This document shows, one piece after another, positions 1 to 6,926 of a stretch of DNA of 9,769 nt. The DNA is from 40CM-2-70-7 sp035279865. GTDB lineage: Bacteria; Gemmatimonadota; Gemmatimonadetes; Gemmatimonadales; GWC2-71-9. The notes under the pieces were generated by a model, which was not told the origin of the DNA, ran no database searches, and was given only the letters and a program-made list of their open reading frames with translations. Within the stretch, counting starts at the first letter, position 1; each line of letters opens with the position of its first letter. Location of the stretch: the NCBI GenBank assembly GCA_035279865.1, contig DATEGY010000019.1:1-9769 (forward strand). The letters are read 5' to 3'. The translations under genes and the position numbers were made by a program.

Positions 1-568
1 CGAAGTACCGCGGCACCGGCAGGTCGGCCGGCTTTTCACAGAAGTAGCCGCTGACGAACTTCCCCTCGTCGAGCCGCACGTACGACACACGTCCGTTCGC
101 GATGAACTCGAGCACGCCCGTGACTTTTTCCTCGCGCAGGACCGGAAAGAGCGCCGTCGGCTGACCGGGATCGACCAGCCGTGGCTGCGGTGGCACCGCG
201 CACGACTGATACATCCAGGCGAGCTGTTCCAGGGGAGCGGCGCAGTAAGTGAGATCCCCGCGCTCGGTCTCGGCGCGCATCCGGCGCAAGGCTTCGGTGA
301 TGGTGATGACCTCGCGTCCGGACGCTTCGAAGGCGGCGGCGTTGACCGCCTCGCCCTTCCGTAAGAAGAGGAGGAGGCAGCCGTCGGGCACGTGGGCACA
401 GAGGTAGCCGTCGACGCGACCGTCGCGGTCGCGTTTGGCGTAGGCCAGCAGGTTGTCGAGGTGAATGAACGCCAGGCGGGTACGGTGAATGAGCTGATCC
501 ACCTGCGGAAAGCGGAGGTCCGCGAGGCGCACCGGCGAATTCGTGAGTCGGGCGGTGCTGGCTCGCAT
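1..568 (-). CDS. Conserved hypothetical protein with duplicated DUF4388/PATAN-like repeats (3' end beyond the window)
   Basis: An uninterrupted minus-strand frame of 189 codons starts at ATG 568-566 and runs off the left edge, so the C-terminus is missing. The TAA stop of trxA (589-587) lies in the same frame, six codons upstream of this ATG, so translation cannot begin earlier. A GGAGG sits only about 3 nt before the ATG, closer than usual. No membrane segment or signal peptide is visible. Residues about 52-80 and 149-177 share the pattern G-x-L...G-x(5-8)-G-[EK]-x-V-x-[AG] (first copy around FLRKGEAVNAA, second around VRLDEGKFVSG). This resembles DUF4388/PATAN-type modules, often found in regulatory or gliding-related proteins. 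The family link is by eye only. The 18-nt spacing suggests co-transcription with thioredoxin. Function unknown. Confidence 0.75.
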   Translation of the reverse strand, partial: MRASTARLTNSPVRLADLRFPQVDQLIHRTRLAFIHLDNLLAYAKRDRDGRVDGYLCAHVPDGCLLLFLRKGEAVNAAAFEASGREVITITEALRRMRAETERGDLTYCAAPLEQLAWMYQSCAVPPQPRLVDPGQPTALFPVLREEKVTGVLEFIANGRVSYVRLDEGKFVSGYFCEKPADLPVPRYF

Positions 569-586
569 GGACCTCCGCCTGGATGG

Positions 587-913
587 TTACCCGATATGGC
601 GCGTGATCTTCTCGTCGAACACGGGCTTGGGGTAGGCACCGACCACGGTGTCCACGTGGGCCCCGTCCTTGAAGAATAGAATACTCGGAATCGACCGAAC
701 GTTAAAGCGCATGGCGGTCTTTTGGTTGGCGTCCACGTCCATCTTGGTCACCTTGACTTTCCCCGCATACTGCCCCGCGATCTGCTCCATGACCGGAGCC
801 ACCATCCGGCAGGGACCGCACCAGGTGGCCCAGAAATCCACCACCACGAGGCCTTTTTGCTGTTCGACCTCAGCCGCGAAATTGGCATCCGTAACCTGCG
901 TCAGATCCGACAT
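587..913 (-). CDS. trxA: Thioredoxin
   Basis: Cytoplasmic thiol-disulfide oxidoreductase that reduces protein disulfides, itself recharged by thioredoxin reductase. The protein has 108 residues, the normal length for a single-domain thioredoxin. The active site WCGPC is at residues 31-35, preceded by VVVDFWAT. The conserved cis-proline is in RSIPS (P76), and the usual D-x-D-x-N-x-x-x-A-x-x-[YF]-x-V segment is present as DVDANQKTAMRFNV. The start is supported by GGAGAG close to the ATG and GAGGAG about 11 nt upstream. It is divergent from methylmalonyl-CoA epimerase with only 40 nt between the two starts, so any promoter must overlap the neighbour. A gene of unknown function follows 18 nt downstream in the same frame, probably in the same operon. 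Confidence 0.97.
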   Translation of the reverse strand: MSDLTQVTDANFAAEVEQQKGLVVVDFWATWCGPCRMVAPVMEQIAGQYAGKVKVTKMDVDANQKTAMRFNVRSIPSILFFKDGAHVDTVVGAYPKPVFDEKITRHIG

Positions 914-938
914 TGCTCTCCACTCTCCTCAAAACCGT

Positions 939-944
939 TAAGTT
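939..944 (+). promoter_or_regulatory. Candidate -10 box (TAAGTT) for the methylmalonyl-CoA epimerase gene
   Basis: TAAGTT lies 9 nt before the ATG at 954, in the 40-nt divergent gap. There is no Shine-Dalgarno sequence between box and start, so the mRNA would have a leader of only about 3 nt or none. It resembles the TAACTT and TAGCTT boxes at 6915 and 7427. I see no convincing -35 element. Confidence 0.35.
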
Positions 945-953
945 CCTGTCGCA

Positions 954-1352
954 ATGGACGACACTTCGCATCGTATCGCCCACGTGGGGGTCGCGGTCCG
1001 CGACCTGGCCCTAGCCAGCCGGTTTTACCGGGAGGTCCTGGGCCTCGAGCCTTCAGCGCCGGAGACGGCCGACGGCGCGGAGATTGTGCACTTCCACTTC
1101 GGTGGGGTGGACGTCGAGCTGCTCGCCCCCCGCGACCCGCAGAGCCCCGTCGCGGCCTTCCTCGAAAAGCGCGGCCCCGGTATTCATCATATCTGCTACC
1201 GGGTTCCAGACCTTGACCAGGCACTCGCCCGCTGCCGGGAAGCCGGCTACCGCCTGGTCGACGAGGTGCCGCGCCGCGGCGCCGGGGGCAAACGCATCGC
1301 CTTCGTGCACCCGAAAGCTACCGCGGGCATCCTGCTGGAACTCACGGAATAA
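954..1352 (+). CDS. mce: Methylmalonyl-CoA epimerase
   Basis: Interconverts (2R)- and (2S)-methylmalonyl-CoA, linking propionyl-CoA carboxylase to methylmalonyl-CoA mutase in propionate, odd-chain fatty acid and branched amino acid breakdown. The 132-residue protein is the usual length and belongs to the metal-dependent VOC/glyoxalase superfamily, with two beta-alpha-beta-beta-beta modules. Metal and active-site landmarks are H10 in IAHVGVAV, E55 in VDVELLAP, H78-H79 in GPGIHHICYRV and E129 in ILLELTE. The segments SPVAAFLEKRGPGIHH and GGKRIAFVHPKAT are diagnostic of the epimerase rather than of glyoxalase I or generic VOC proteins. No Shine-Dalgarno sequence precedes the ATG, consistent with near-leaderless translation. 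It stands alone on this strand. The mutase and carboxylase are not in the window. Confidence 0.92.
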   Translation: MDDTSHRIAHVGVAVRDLALASRFYREVLGLEPSAPETADGAEIVHFHFGGVDVELLAPRDPQSPVAAFLEKRGPGIHHICYRVPDLDQALARCREAGYRLVDEVPRRGAGGKRIAFVHPKATAGILLELTE

Positions 1353-1369
1353 AACGCGGGGTCCGGCCC

Positions 1370-1819
1370 TCAGGTTCCCGGCGCGCACCCCTGCGCAAGC
1401 GTCGTGGCCGCTTCCAGATGCACGTCGAAGACGAGCCATCCCCCGCCTCGGGTACGGATCACGTCGATCGGCTGTACGTGCGGGCACCGGTCGCGCACGA
1501 GCTGGACCTGATAGGTTCGCAGCTCATCGTGTCCGGTCACCGGCTGCGGGCCGAGCATCACCTTGAATCCTTTGTTCGCGAGATATTTCTGGATGACGGT
1601 AAGGCGCTGGTCCAGCTCCTTGGAGGACATCGATTCGGCGGCCGGACCCTTCTCCGTGCCCCACGTCGCGCCCATTTGCTGTTTATTGTTGTCTTTGACG
1701 CCGTTCAGGAATTGCGTCAGCGCCTGATCCATGGTGGCGGGGACCGGCGTCGTGCTGGCTGGATGTCCCCCGCACCCGAGCGCGGCCAGCGCCGCCATGA
1801 CAGCCAGTCGTCGAGTCAT
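1370..1819 (-). CDS. Small putative lipoprotein, conserved hypothetical
   Basis: A 149-residue protein starting MTRRLAVMAALAALGC has a short basic n-region, a hydrophobic core and a lipobox-like ALGC with the acylated cysteine predicted at C16. It would therefore be exported and membrane-anchored. The frame is open further upstream to 1867, but the ATG at 1819 is preferred: it makes a normal signal peptide and has GAGGT 8 nt before it (1828-1832). The mature part has no motif I can assign. It has a helical-looking N-terminal half (DQALTQFLNGVKDNNKQQM...), then a beta-rich C-terminal half ending in GGGWLVFDVHLE. Two further cysteines (in RDRCPHV and near the C-terminus in AQGCAPGT) could form a disulfide. 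It is convergent with the epimerase gene (17 nt between stops) and divergent from pdxJ. Confidence 0.8.
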   Translation of the reverse strand: MTRRLAVMAALAALGCGGHPASTTPVPATMDQALTQFLNGVKDNNKQQMGATWGTEKGPAAESMSSKELDQRLTVIQKYLANKGFKVMLGPQPVTGHDELRTYQVQLVRDRCPHVQPIDVIRTRGGGWLVFDVHLEAATTLAQGCAPGT

Positions 1820-1852
1820 GCTGCAGGACCTCACGGGTGGTGGGTTGCACCG

Positions 1853-1882
1853 AAGGTAAGAACTCATGCGCCTCTACGTCAA
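1853..1882 (-). promoter_or_regulatory. Sigma70-type promoter for the minus-strand lipoprotein gene, overlapping the pdxJ start
   Basis: On the minus strand, TTGACG (1882-1877) is followed after 18 nt by TACCTT (1858-1853). A start of transcription near 1846 would give a leader of about 27 nt containing the GAGGT ribosome site. The -35 lies within the first codons of pdxJ, so transcription of the two divergent genes probably interferes. This is the only place in the window where a good -35, a -10 and a Shine-Dalgarno sequence line up. Confidence 0.5.
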
Positions 1883-2591
1883 CATTGATCATGTCGCGAC
1901 CATCCGCGAAGCGCGGAAGACCGACGAGCCCGATCCGGTGCGCGCCGCCGCCGACGCGCTCGCCGGCGGGGCCGACGGCATCACGGTCCATCTCCGGGAA
2001 GACCGGCGCCACATCCAGGACGCCGACGTGAAAGCCCTCGCGCTCCGGCCCGGCCTGACGTTGAACCTCGAGCTCGCGGCGAGCCCGGAAATCATCCGCA
2101 TCGCCGCCCGGCTGCGCCCCCACCAGGCGACCCTGGTCCCCGAGCGCCGGCAGGAGATCACCACCGAGGGTGGCCTCGCCATCAAGGCGCGTGACCGCCG
2201 GCTCGCCGGCGCCATCGGCCGCCTCCAGGATGCCGGTATCCGCGTGTCCCTCTTCATCGATCCCGACCCCCGCACCATCGACCGCGCGGCCGCGCTGGGC
2301 GTGCCGGCGATCGAGCTCCACACCGGCCGTTACGCGCACACCTGGCGCAAGAGCGGTCGTGCCCTGACGCAGATTCAGAAAGCGTCCCGGCACGCGCGGG
2401 ACGCCGGTCTCGCCGTCCACGCGGGGCATGGACTGACGTATCTCAACGTCCGCCCGGTGGCTGCGGTCCCGGAAATCGAAGAGCTCAATATCGGGCACTC
2501 GATCGTCAGCAACGCCATGTTCTGGGGCCTTGAGGGAGCGGTCAGACGGATGCGTGAGTTGGTCGACGGCGCTACTTTGGTGCACCGATGA
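1866..2591 (+). CDS. pdxJ: Pyridoxine 5'-phosphate synthase
   Basis: Condenses 1-deoxy-D-xylulose 5-phosphate with 3-amino-2-oxopropyl phosphate to form pyridoxine 5'-phosphate, the ring-closing step of DXP-dependent vitamin B6 synthesis. The 241-residue (beta/alpha)8 protein is the standard length. The N-terminus MRLYVNIDHVATIREAR is diagnostic. Likely catalytic residues are H42 in ITVHLREDRRHI, E70 in LNLELAAS and H188 in VHAGHGLTYLNV. The phosphate-binding end ELNIGHSIVSNAMFWGL is intact. A GAAGGT about 8 nt before the ATG can serve as ribosome site. It is the first gene of a four-gene overlapping chain: its TGA overlaps the next ATG (ATGA at 2588-2591). The pathway partner PdxA is not in the window. 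Confidence 0.97.
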   Translation: MRLYVNIDHVATIREARKTDEPDPVRAAADALAGGADGITVHLREDRRHIQDADVKALALRPGLTLNLELAASPEIIRIAARLRPHQATLVPERRQEITTEGGLAIKARDRRLAGAIGRLQDAGIRVSLFIDPDPRTIDRAAALGVPAIELHTGRYAHTWRKSGRALTQIQKASRHARDAGLAVHAGHGLTYLNVRPVAAVPEIEELNIGHSIVSNAMFWGLEGAVRRMRELVDGATLVHR

Positions 2592-4327
2592 GCGCACCGA
2601 CCCCCCCGACGGGCCCCCACCGGATGACGGACTTCTTCGCCCTCGAGGCGGGGGAGTATCTCGAGCGTCTGGATGGAGCGCTGGCGGGCGGGGCCACGAC
2701 CCCGCCCCCGGTCGATGAGATGTTGAAACTCGCCCGGGCCTTGCGGGGGTCCGCCCTCATGGCCAACAAGGCCCTGATTGCGCGGGCCGCGGCCGGCCTC
2801 GAAGCCCTGGTGCGCGCGGTCCGCGAGAACCGGCTCACCTGGGATCCCCAGACTCAGCAGGTCGCGGTCCGGGCCGTCGACGACCTCAAGATCCTGATTC
2901 GCGCCGTGCTGACCTGGACCGACGCCGACACGGTCAAGGCCGAGGCGCTGTCGGGCGAGCTGGAACGCCTGGCCGGCGCGCCGCGGATGTCGGGCGCCAA
3001 CCCCAAGATCGACGTGCCGTCCCTGGATGCGGGCGCACGGGCCTTCGTGGCCCGCGAGGGCGCGGCGATCGCGAGTGCGCTCGACCGCGCTTCGCAGGCG
3101 CTCCGTGCCAATCCCATCGCCCACGATCCTCTCCAGCAGGTGACCAGGGCCCTGCAGCCCCTCCGCGGGCTCGCGGCGCTGAACGATCTTCCGCCCCTCC
3201 CCGACGTCCTGGAAGGGATCGAGCGGGTCATCGCCGAGCTCGAGCGCAGCGCGGGGGCCTCCGCGGGCGTGGACGAGCTCTTCCAGTCCGCCGCCGGTGC
3301 CATCGCGAGTGCGGCCCGCGAGGTCGCCGAGCAGGGCCGGCCCGATCCCGAGGGAGCGACCTTCAAGGCCTTCGCCGCCAAGCTCGTGGCCTTCCTCGGC
3401 AGCAAGGAATCGGAGCCGGGGGTGGTACCGATCGCCAGTCTCTATTTCGAAGACGCCGGCCCGCACGTGGTGAAGAAGGGGACGCCGGCTCCTCGCCCCG
3501 CCACCCTCGGCCGGCTCGAATTGGTCAGTCACGGCGAACATCTGCGTCAGGCGGCCGATTCACTCGAGCGGGCACCCTCGGCCACCCAGCGCGAGCTGCG
3601 GGCCCACACGCTCGCGGGCACGTTCCGCGCGCTGATGAACGCCGGCGGGGGCACCCTGGCGGCCGGCGTCTCGGAGTTCGCGGAGGCGGCGCGCGACGCC
3701 GTGCGCGATGGCGCGGCGGTCCGCGAAGCGGCGGCCTTCTCCGCCGAGCTCAGGCGCGCCGGAGACGTGCTCACGCGGTCGTCGACCGAGGAAGAAGGAC
3801 CCCTGGCCTCGGAGCTCAGCGCGGTCACCGGGAAGATTCGGAGTCTCGCCGGAGGTCCGGCCGCGGCCGTTCCGGTGGTCCCGATCGAAGCCCTCGCTCC
3901 GGCGGTTCCTCCCGCGGTACCCCCTCCGATGCCGCCCCCCGCCCCGGCCGCCGCTGCCGAGGACATCATCGAGGAGACGCCGGACTTGGTCGGGTCGTGG
4001 GCCCAGTACGAGCGCCTCGCCGCGGGTGACCTGGGCCCGGCGTCGCTCGACGTCTTCATTGCCGGTGCCACCGCCGTGGCTCCTCCACCTCCCCGCGCGG
4101 TGGCACCACCGGCTCCGGCTCCCATTCCGGCGGCGAAGCCCGCGCCCGCTCCGGCACCCCCCGAGCCTCAGGTCGTGGACATCCGGACGCTCCTGTACCG
4201 TGGGGAGGCCGCGCGCCGCCGGGCCGCGGAGCTGAGGGCCCACGCGCGCAATGTCTCAGGCGAGGAGTTGCGCGCGCTCGTCGAAGAAGTCTGCGATCTT
4301 GTCGACCTCGCCACCGACCCCGTCTAA
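2588..4327 (+). CDS. Multi-repeat HPt-like protein, mostly degenerate, with Pro/Ala-rich C-terminal linker
   Basis: A 579-residue soluble protein of acidic helices. Residues about 14-110 follow the CheA/ChpA HPt layout (FFALEAGEYLERLDGAL... LARALRGSALMANK... LEALVRAV), but the phosphoacceptor histidine of the AHTLKGSA motif is R50. A second repeat at about 155-250 (VTRALQPLRGLAAL) has Q190 at that place. A third at about 307-395 reads ELRAHTLAGTFRAL and keeps H340. Residues about 423-530 are a Pro/Ala-rich linker interrupted by an acidic segment (EDIIEETPDLVGSWAQYERL), and a charged helix closes the protein. Kinase, receiver and CheW domains are absent. Degenerate HPt proteins such as FimL and the multi-HPt kinase ChpA act in twitching and surface sensing, so a scaffold or phosphorelay role is possible, but this is inference. 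The start overlaps pdxJ and has no Shine-Dalgarno sequence, so it is probably translationally coupled. Confidence 0.8.
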   Translation: MSAPTPPTGPHRMTDFFALEAGEYLERLDGALAGGATTPPPVDEMLKLARALRGSALMANKALIARAAAGLEALVRAVRENRLTWDPQTQQVAVRAVDDLKILIRAVLTWTDADTVKAEALSGELERLAGAPRMSGANPKIDVPSLDAGARAFVAREGAAIASALDRASQALRANPIAHDPLQQVTRALQPLRGLAALNDLPPLPDVLEGIERVIAELERSAGASAGVDELFQSAAGAIASAAREVAEQGRPDPEGATFKAFAAKLVAFLGSKESEPGVVPIASLYFEDAGPHVVKKGTPAPRPATLGRLELVSHGEHLRQAADSLERAPSATQRELRAHTLAGTFRALMNAGGGTLAAGVSEFAEAARDAVRDGAAVREAAAFSAELRRAGDVLTRSSTEEEGPLASELSAVTGKIRSLAGGPAAAVPVVPIEALAPAVPPAVPPPMPPPAPAAAAEDIIEETPDLVGSWAQYERLAAGDLGPASLDVFIAGATAVAPPPPRAVAPPAPAPIPAAKPAPAPAPPEPQVVDIRTLLYRGEAARRRAAELRAHARNVSGEELRALVEEVCDLVDLATDPV

Positions 4328-5345
4328 GCGACCCGCCTCCTGGGCCTGGCTCCTGGGGCTCGCGATCACGATCGCGTGCCTCTGGTGGGCCGTTCGCGGA
4401 GTGCACTGGGACGAGTTCGGCGCCGCCCTCGCCACGGTCAACGTGCCGCTCCTTCTATTAGTAGTGGCGATCGCCACCTTGACCTTCCCGCTCCGGATGA
4501 TCCGCTGGCGGGCGATGCTCCGCCGGGACGATGACGGGCCCATCCCCTGGTCGGCCCTGTGGCATGCCGTGGCGATCGGATTCATGGCCAACAACCTCCT
4601 GCCCGCGCGGGCCGGCGAGTTCGCACGCGCCTTCGTGGTGAAGCGCCAGGCGCCGGTCCGGTTCATCACCGCGCTCGCCACCATCGGCGTGGAGCGGCTC
4701 TTCGACGGCCTTTTCATGCTCGCCCTCATGGCCGTGGCGATCGCGGCGCCGTCCTTTCCGGCGAACAGCGTGGTCGGCGGCGTCTCCCTCTCACATGTGG
4801 CGAGCGGCGCCGCCATCGTCTTCAGCGGGTTCCTGGTGGTCGCCTTCATCGTGGCGCTCCACCCCGCCCCGTGGCTGCGACTTGCCGATCGCCTGACCCG
4901 CGCGGTCCTGCCGGAGCGCTTCGCGCACCGGGTGAACGACCTCCTGCATGGACTCATCGAGGGCCTGGCCGTCCTGAAGAAGCCCGGCCGCTTCCTGACC
5001 GTCTTGTGGTGGTCCCTGGTGCAGTGGGTGGTCAACGCCCTGTCGTTCGCGCTGTGCTTCAAGGCATTCGGTCTGGCGGTGCCGGCGGTGGGGTCATTCC
5101 TGCTGCAGGGCATTCTGGGCTTCGGTGTGGCCATCCCATCCTCACCCGGGTACGCCGGCGTCTTCGAGACGGCCACCAAGGTGACCCTCGAGCTTTATCA
5201 CGTGGATCCGAGCCGCGCCCTGGCATACGCGCTCACCTATCACCTCACGACCTTCATCCCGGTGACCGTCCTCGGGCTCTATTCGCTGTCGCGCGTCCGG
5301 TTGCAGCTGGGTGACCTGCGCGGGGCCGCCTCGGAGTCCCGGTGA
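4299..5345 (+). CDS. UPF0104 / LPG-synthase-TM family integral membrane protein
   Basis: A polytopic inner-membrane protein with about 7-8 hydrophobic segments, matching the flippase-like transmembrane domain of the YbhN/AglD/MprF superfamily without any aminoacyl-transferase domain. Counting from the TTG, the diagnostic motifs are the polar loop NNLLPARAGEFAR (98-110), VERLFDG (131-137) and PSSPGYAGVFE (280-290). The substrate is unknown; relatives are linked to lipid, hopanoid or polyprenyl-glycan metabolism. The start is uncertain. An in-frame ATG at 4251 would overlap the upstream gene by 77 nt and add 16 polar residues unlike the family. TTG at 4299 (29-nt overlap) begins just before the first membrane segment and is preferred, although only a weak GAAGAAG precedes it. 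The stop overlaps the ispE start as GTGA (5342-5345). Confidence 0.85.
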   Translation: MSTSPPTPSKRPASWAWLLGLAITIACLWWAVRGVHWDEFGAALATVNVPLLLLVVAIATLTFPLRMIRWRAMLRRDDDGPIPWSALWHAVAIGFMANNLLPARAGEFARAFVVKRQAPVRFITALATIGVERLFDGLFMLALMAVAIAAPSFPANSVVGGVSLSHVASGAAIVFSGFLVVAFIVALHPAPWLRLADRLTRAVLPERFAHRVNDLLHGLIEGLAVLKKPGRFLTVLWWSLVQWVVNALSFALCFKAFGLAVPAVGSFLLQGILGFGVAIPSSPGYAGVFETATKVTLELYHVDPSRALAYALTYHLTTFIPVTVLGLYSLSRVRLQLGDLRGAASESR

Positions 5346-6241
5346 ACCCCGACCGGCTGCGGGTCGCCGCGCACGCAAAGGTCAATCTTTTTCTCCGCAT
5401 TCTGGCCCGGGAGCACTCGGGCTTCCATCAGATCGAGACGGCATTTCTGCTGCTCGAGCTGGCGGATCAGATCGAGGTACGGCGGATCGACCGCGGCGTG
5501 ACGCTCGACGTGCATGGCCCCGACCTGGGACCGGTGGAGGAGAACCTTGCGGTGCGCGCCGCGAAGGCGGTCCTCGACGCCACGGGGGGAAGCGCCAAAT
5601 TCGGCGTGGCGATCGAGCTCACGAAGAAGATCCCCACGCGCGCCGGCCTGGGGGGCGGCTCGAGTGACGCGGCCGCGACGCTGCACGCCGTCAATGCGCT
5701 GGCCGGCAACGCCGTTCCCCGGCACGAGCTCAACCATCTGGCGGCCCGACTCGGGGCCGACGTCGCCTTCTTCGCTGCCCTGATCCCCGCGGCCCTCGGC
5801 TGGGGCCGGGGGGAGCGGCTCCTGGCGTTGAATCCGCCGCCGGCGGCACCGGCCCTGGTGGCCTTGCCGCGCGACGTCGCGGTGTCCACGCCGGACGCGT
5901 ACCGGTGGTGGGATCAGAGCGGCAGGCACGACGGGACCCGGGGACCGGTGGTGCTCGAACCTGACTCGCTGTCGACCTGGGGAAGCGTCGGGCGCCTGGG
6001 GGCCAACGATTTCGAGCTGCCGGTGTTCGGCAAGCATCCGGAGATCCGGTCCGTGTTCGAGCGGCTGGCGGCCACGAAGCCGTATTGGGTCCGCATGTCG
6101 GGATCGGGGAGCGCGGTAGCGGCTGTCTATCGCACCGAGCGCGACCGGGATGACGCGATTGCCAGGCTCGGAACGAAGGACTTGAGTACCGTTGCGTCGA
6201 CGACACGCGCCGTTCCTCCCGCTCCACCTATTGCCCACTGA
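5342..6241 (+). CDS. ispE: 4-diphosphocytidyl-2-C-methyl-D-erythritol kinase
   Basis: ATP-dependent GHMP-family kinase that phosphorylates the 2-hydroxyl of CDP-methylerythritol in the MEP (non-mevalonate) isoprenoid pathway. It has 299 residues, the normal size. The N-terminal AHAKVNLFLRIL carries the active-site lysine (K13). The ATP-binding loop is PTRAGLGGGSSDAA (98-111). The probable catalytic aspartate is D140 in LGADVAFF. NDFE (222-225) and the C-terminal RMSGSGSAVAAVY (251-263) complete the family signature. A proline is usual after ADV but is alanine here, and the following loop is AALIPAALGW instead of the typical glycine-rich form, a small deviation near the active site. The GTG start at 5342 is supported by GGAG 5 nt upstream and overlaps the previous stop. 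It is the last gene of the chain. Confidence 0.95.
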   Translation: MNPDRLRVAAHAKVNLFLRILAREHSGFHQIETAFLLLELADQIEVRRIDRGVTLDVHGPDLGPVEENLAVRAAKAVLDATGGSAKFGVAIELTKKIPTRAGLGGGSSDAAATLHAVNALAGNAVPRHELNHLAARLGADVAFFAALIPAALGWGRGERLLALNPPPAAPALVALPRDVAVSTPDAYRWWDQSGRHDGTRGPVVLEPDSLSTWGSVGRLGANDFELPVFGKHPEIRSVFERLAATKPYWVRMSGSGSAVAAVYRTERDRDDAIARLGTKDLSTVASTTRAVPPAPPIAH

Positions 6242-6333
6242 CGAGGACAGCACACCACCCTCACGGCCGAGGGGCTTGTCCCGGACCGGCCGTATGCGCA
6301 GCGTAACAGCAAATGCCTCGTGAGCGATCTCCC

Positions 6334-6876
6334 ATGGTCACCAGACGCCCAGTTCAGATGTGCCAGCTCCTCGTGCTTGCCGTAGCAGTCGCGTGCAGTG
6401 ACGCGACCGGCCCAGCGGCAGATACCCTGTCCGCTTTGGTGAATGGCTCCGCATTCACTGGGAGGACGTACCCGACCGGTTCGGTCGGCCTCCTCGACAC
6501 GGTCGACATGGGGCTCACCATCACCGGGATCCAATTCATGTCGCCGACGATGTCCGAAAACCTGATTCTTTCGGTTCGGGGATTCCACGGGGTCGGGCAG
6601 TACCGGACCTGCACGACCTCGAGCTACCTGTTCGGTGTGTACTTCAAGGTCGATCAGCTGGACACGGCGCGCCTCCCGGAATACAGCACGACCGGCGTCT
6701 GCAGTGGGGAGGTCGACGTCCAGACCTATGTTCCGATCACGTCGACCATTGCGGGCACCTTCCATTTCGCCGCCACGAGTTCCAGCGCGCCTGATACGGT
6801 CCAGGTGACCGACGGCCGCTTTACCGGGAAGGTCGAGATCGCGGGCCTGATCCTCACGCCAACGTCGCACCGGTAG
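6334..6876 (+). CDS. Putative lipoprotein, DUF6252-like beta-rich protein
   Basis: A 180-residue exported protein. From ATG 6334 it begins MVTRRPVQMCQLLVLAVAVAC, a lipoprotein signal with acylated C21. An in-frame ATG at 6313 adds seven residues but makes the n-region long, so 6334 is preferred; neither start has a strong ribosome site. The mature part opens with a VNG strand (LSALVNGSAFTG), continues through alternating short strands with a GVGQYRTC turn, and ends in the pattern IAGTFHFAATSSS...VQVTDGRFTG. That layout matches DUF6252-type lipoproteins seen in Bacteroidota and Gemmatimonadota, a resemblance judged by eye. Two cysteines (in YRTCTTS and GVCSGEV) may pair. It lies 92 nt after ispE and probably belongs to another transcript. 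Function unknown. Confidence 0.8.
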   Translation: MVTRRPVQMCQLLVLAVAVACSDATGPAADTLSALVNGSAFTGRTYPTGSVGLLDTVDMGLTITGIQFMSPTMSENLILSVRGFHGVGQYRTCTTSSYLFGVYFKVDQLDTARLPEYSTTGVCSGEVDVQTYVPITSTIAGTFHFAATSSSAPDTVQVTDGRFTGKVEIAGLILTPTSHR

Positions 6877-6914
6877 GACCCCGCCGCAGGTCGCCGGCCG
6901 CCACGCTCTCCCAC

Positions 6915-6920
6915 TAACTT
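6915..6920 (+). promoter_or_regulatory. Candidate -10 box (TAACTT) placing +1 on the GTG start at 6927
   Basis: TAACTT is followed by exactly 6 nt and then the GTG start codon, which would put transcription initiation on the first base of the gene. No Shine-Dalgarno sequence is present, as expected for a leaderless mRNA. The -35 region is weak. The same geometry recurs at 7427-7439. Confidence 0.5.
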
Positions 6921-6926
6921 GAGTGC

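Noticed and set aside
392..679. Plus-strand frame over the trxA / left-edge gene region
   Set aside because: Lies across two better-supported minus-strand genes and shows no family features.
2375..3541. Long minus-strand open frame (388 codons) opposite pdxJ and the HPt-like gene
   Set aside because: Composition is the Arg/Gly/His-rich mirror expected from GC-rich codons on the opposite strand, with no recognisable motif, while the plus strand encodes clear families.
4361..4376. Near-palindrome CGCGATCACGATCGCG as an operator
   Set aside because: Falls within coding sequence of the membrane protein, has central mismatches, and arises easily from GATCGCG-rich codons.
5279..6253. 324-codon minus-strand frame opposite ispE
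   Set aside because: Shadow of ispE with biased composition and no domain signature.
6242..6312. Possible tRNA or terminator after ispE
   Set aside because: No cloverleaf pairing and no GC stem with a T-run could be found; only weak promoter-like hexamers at wrong spacing.
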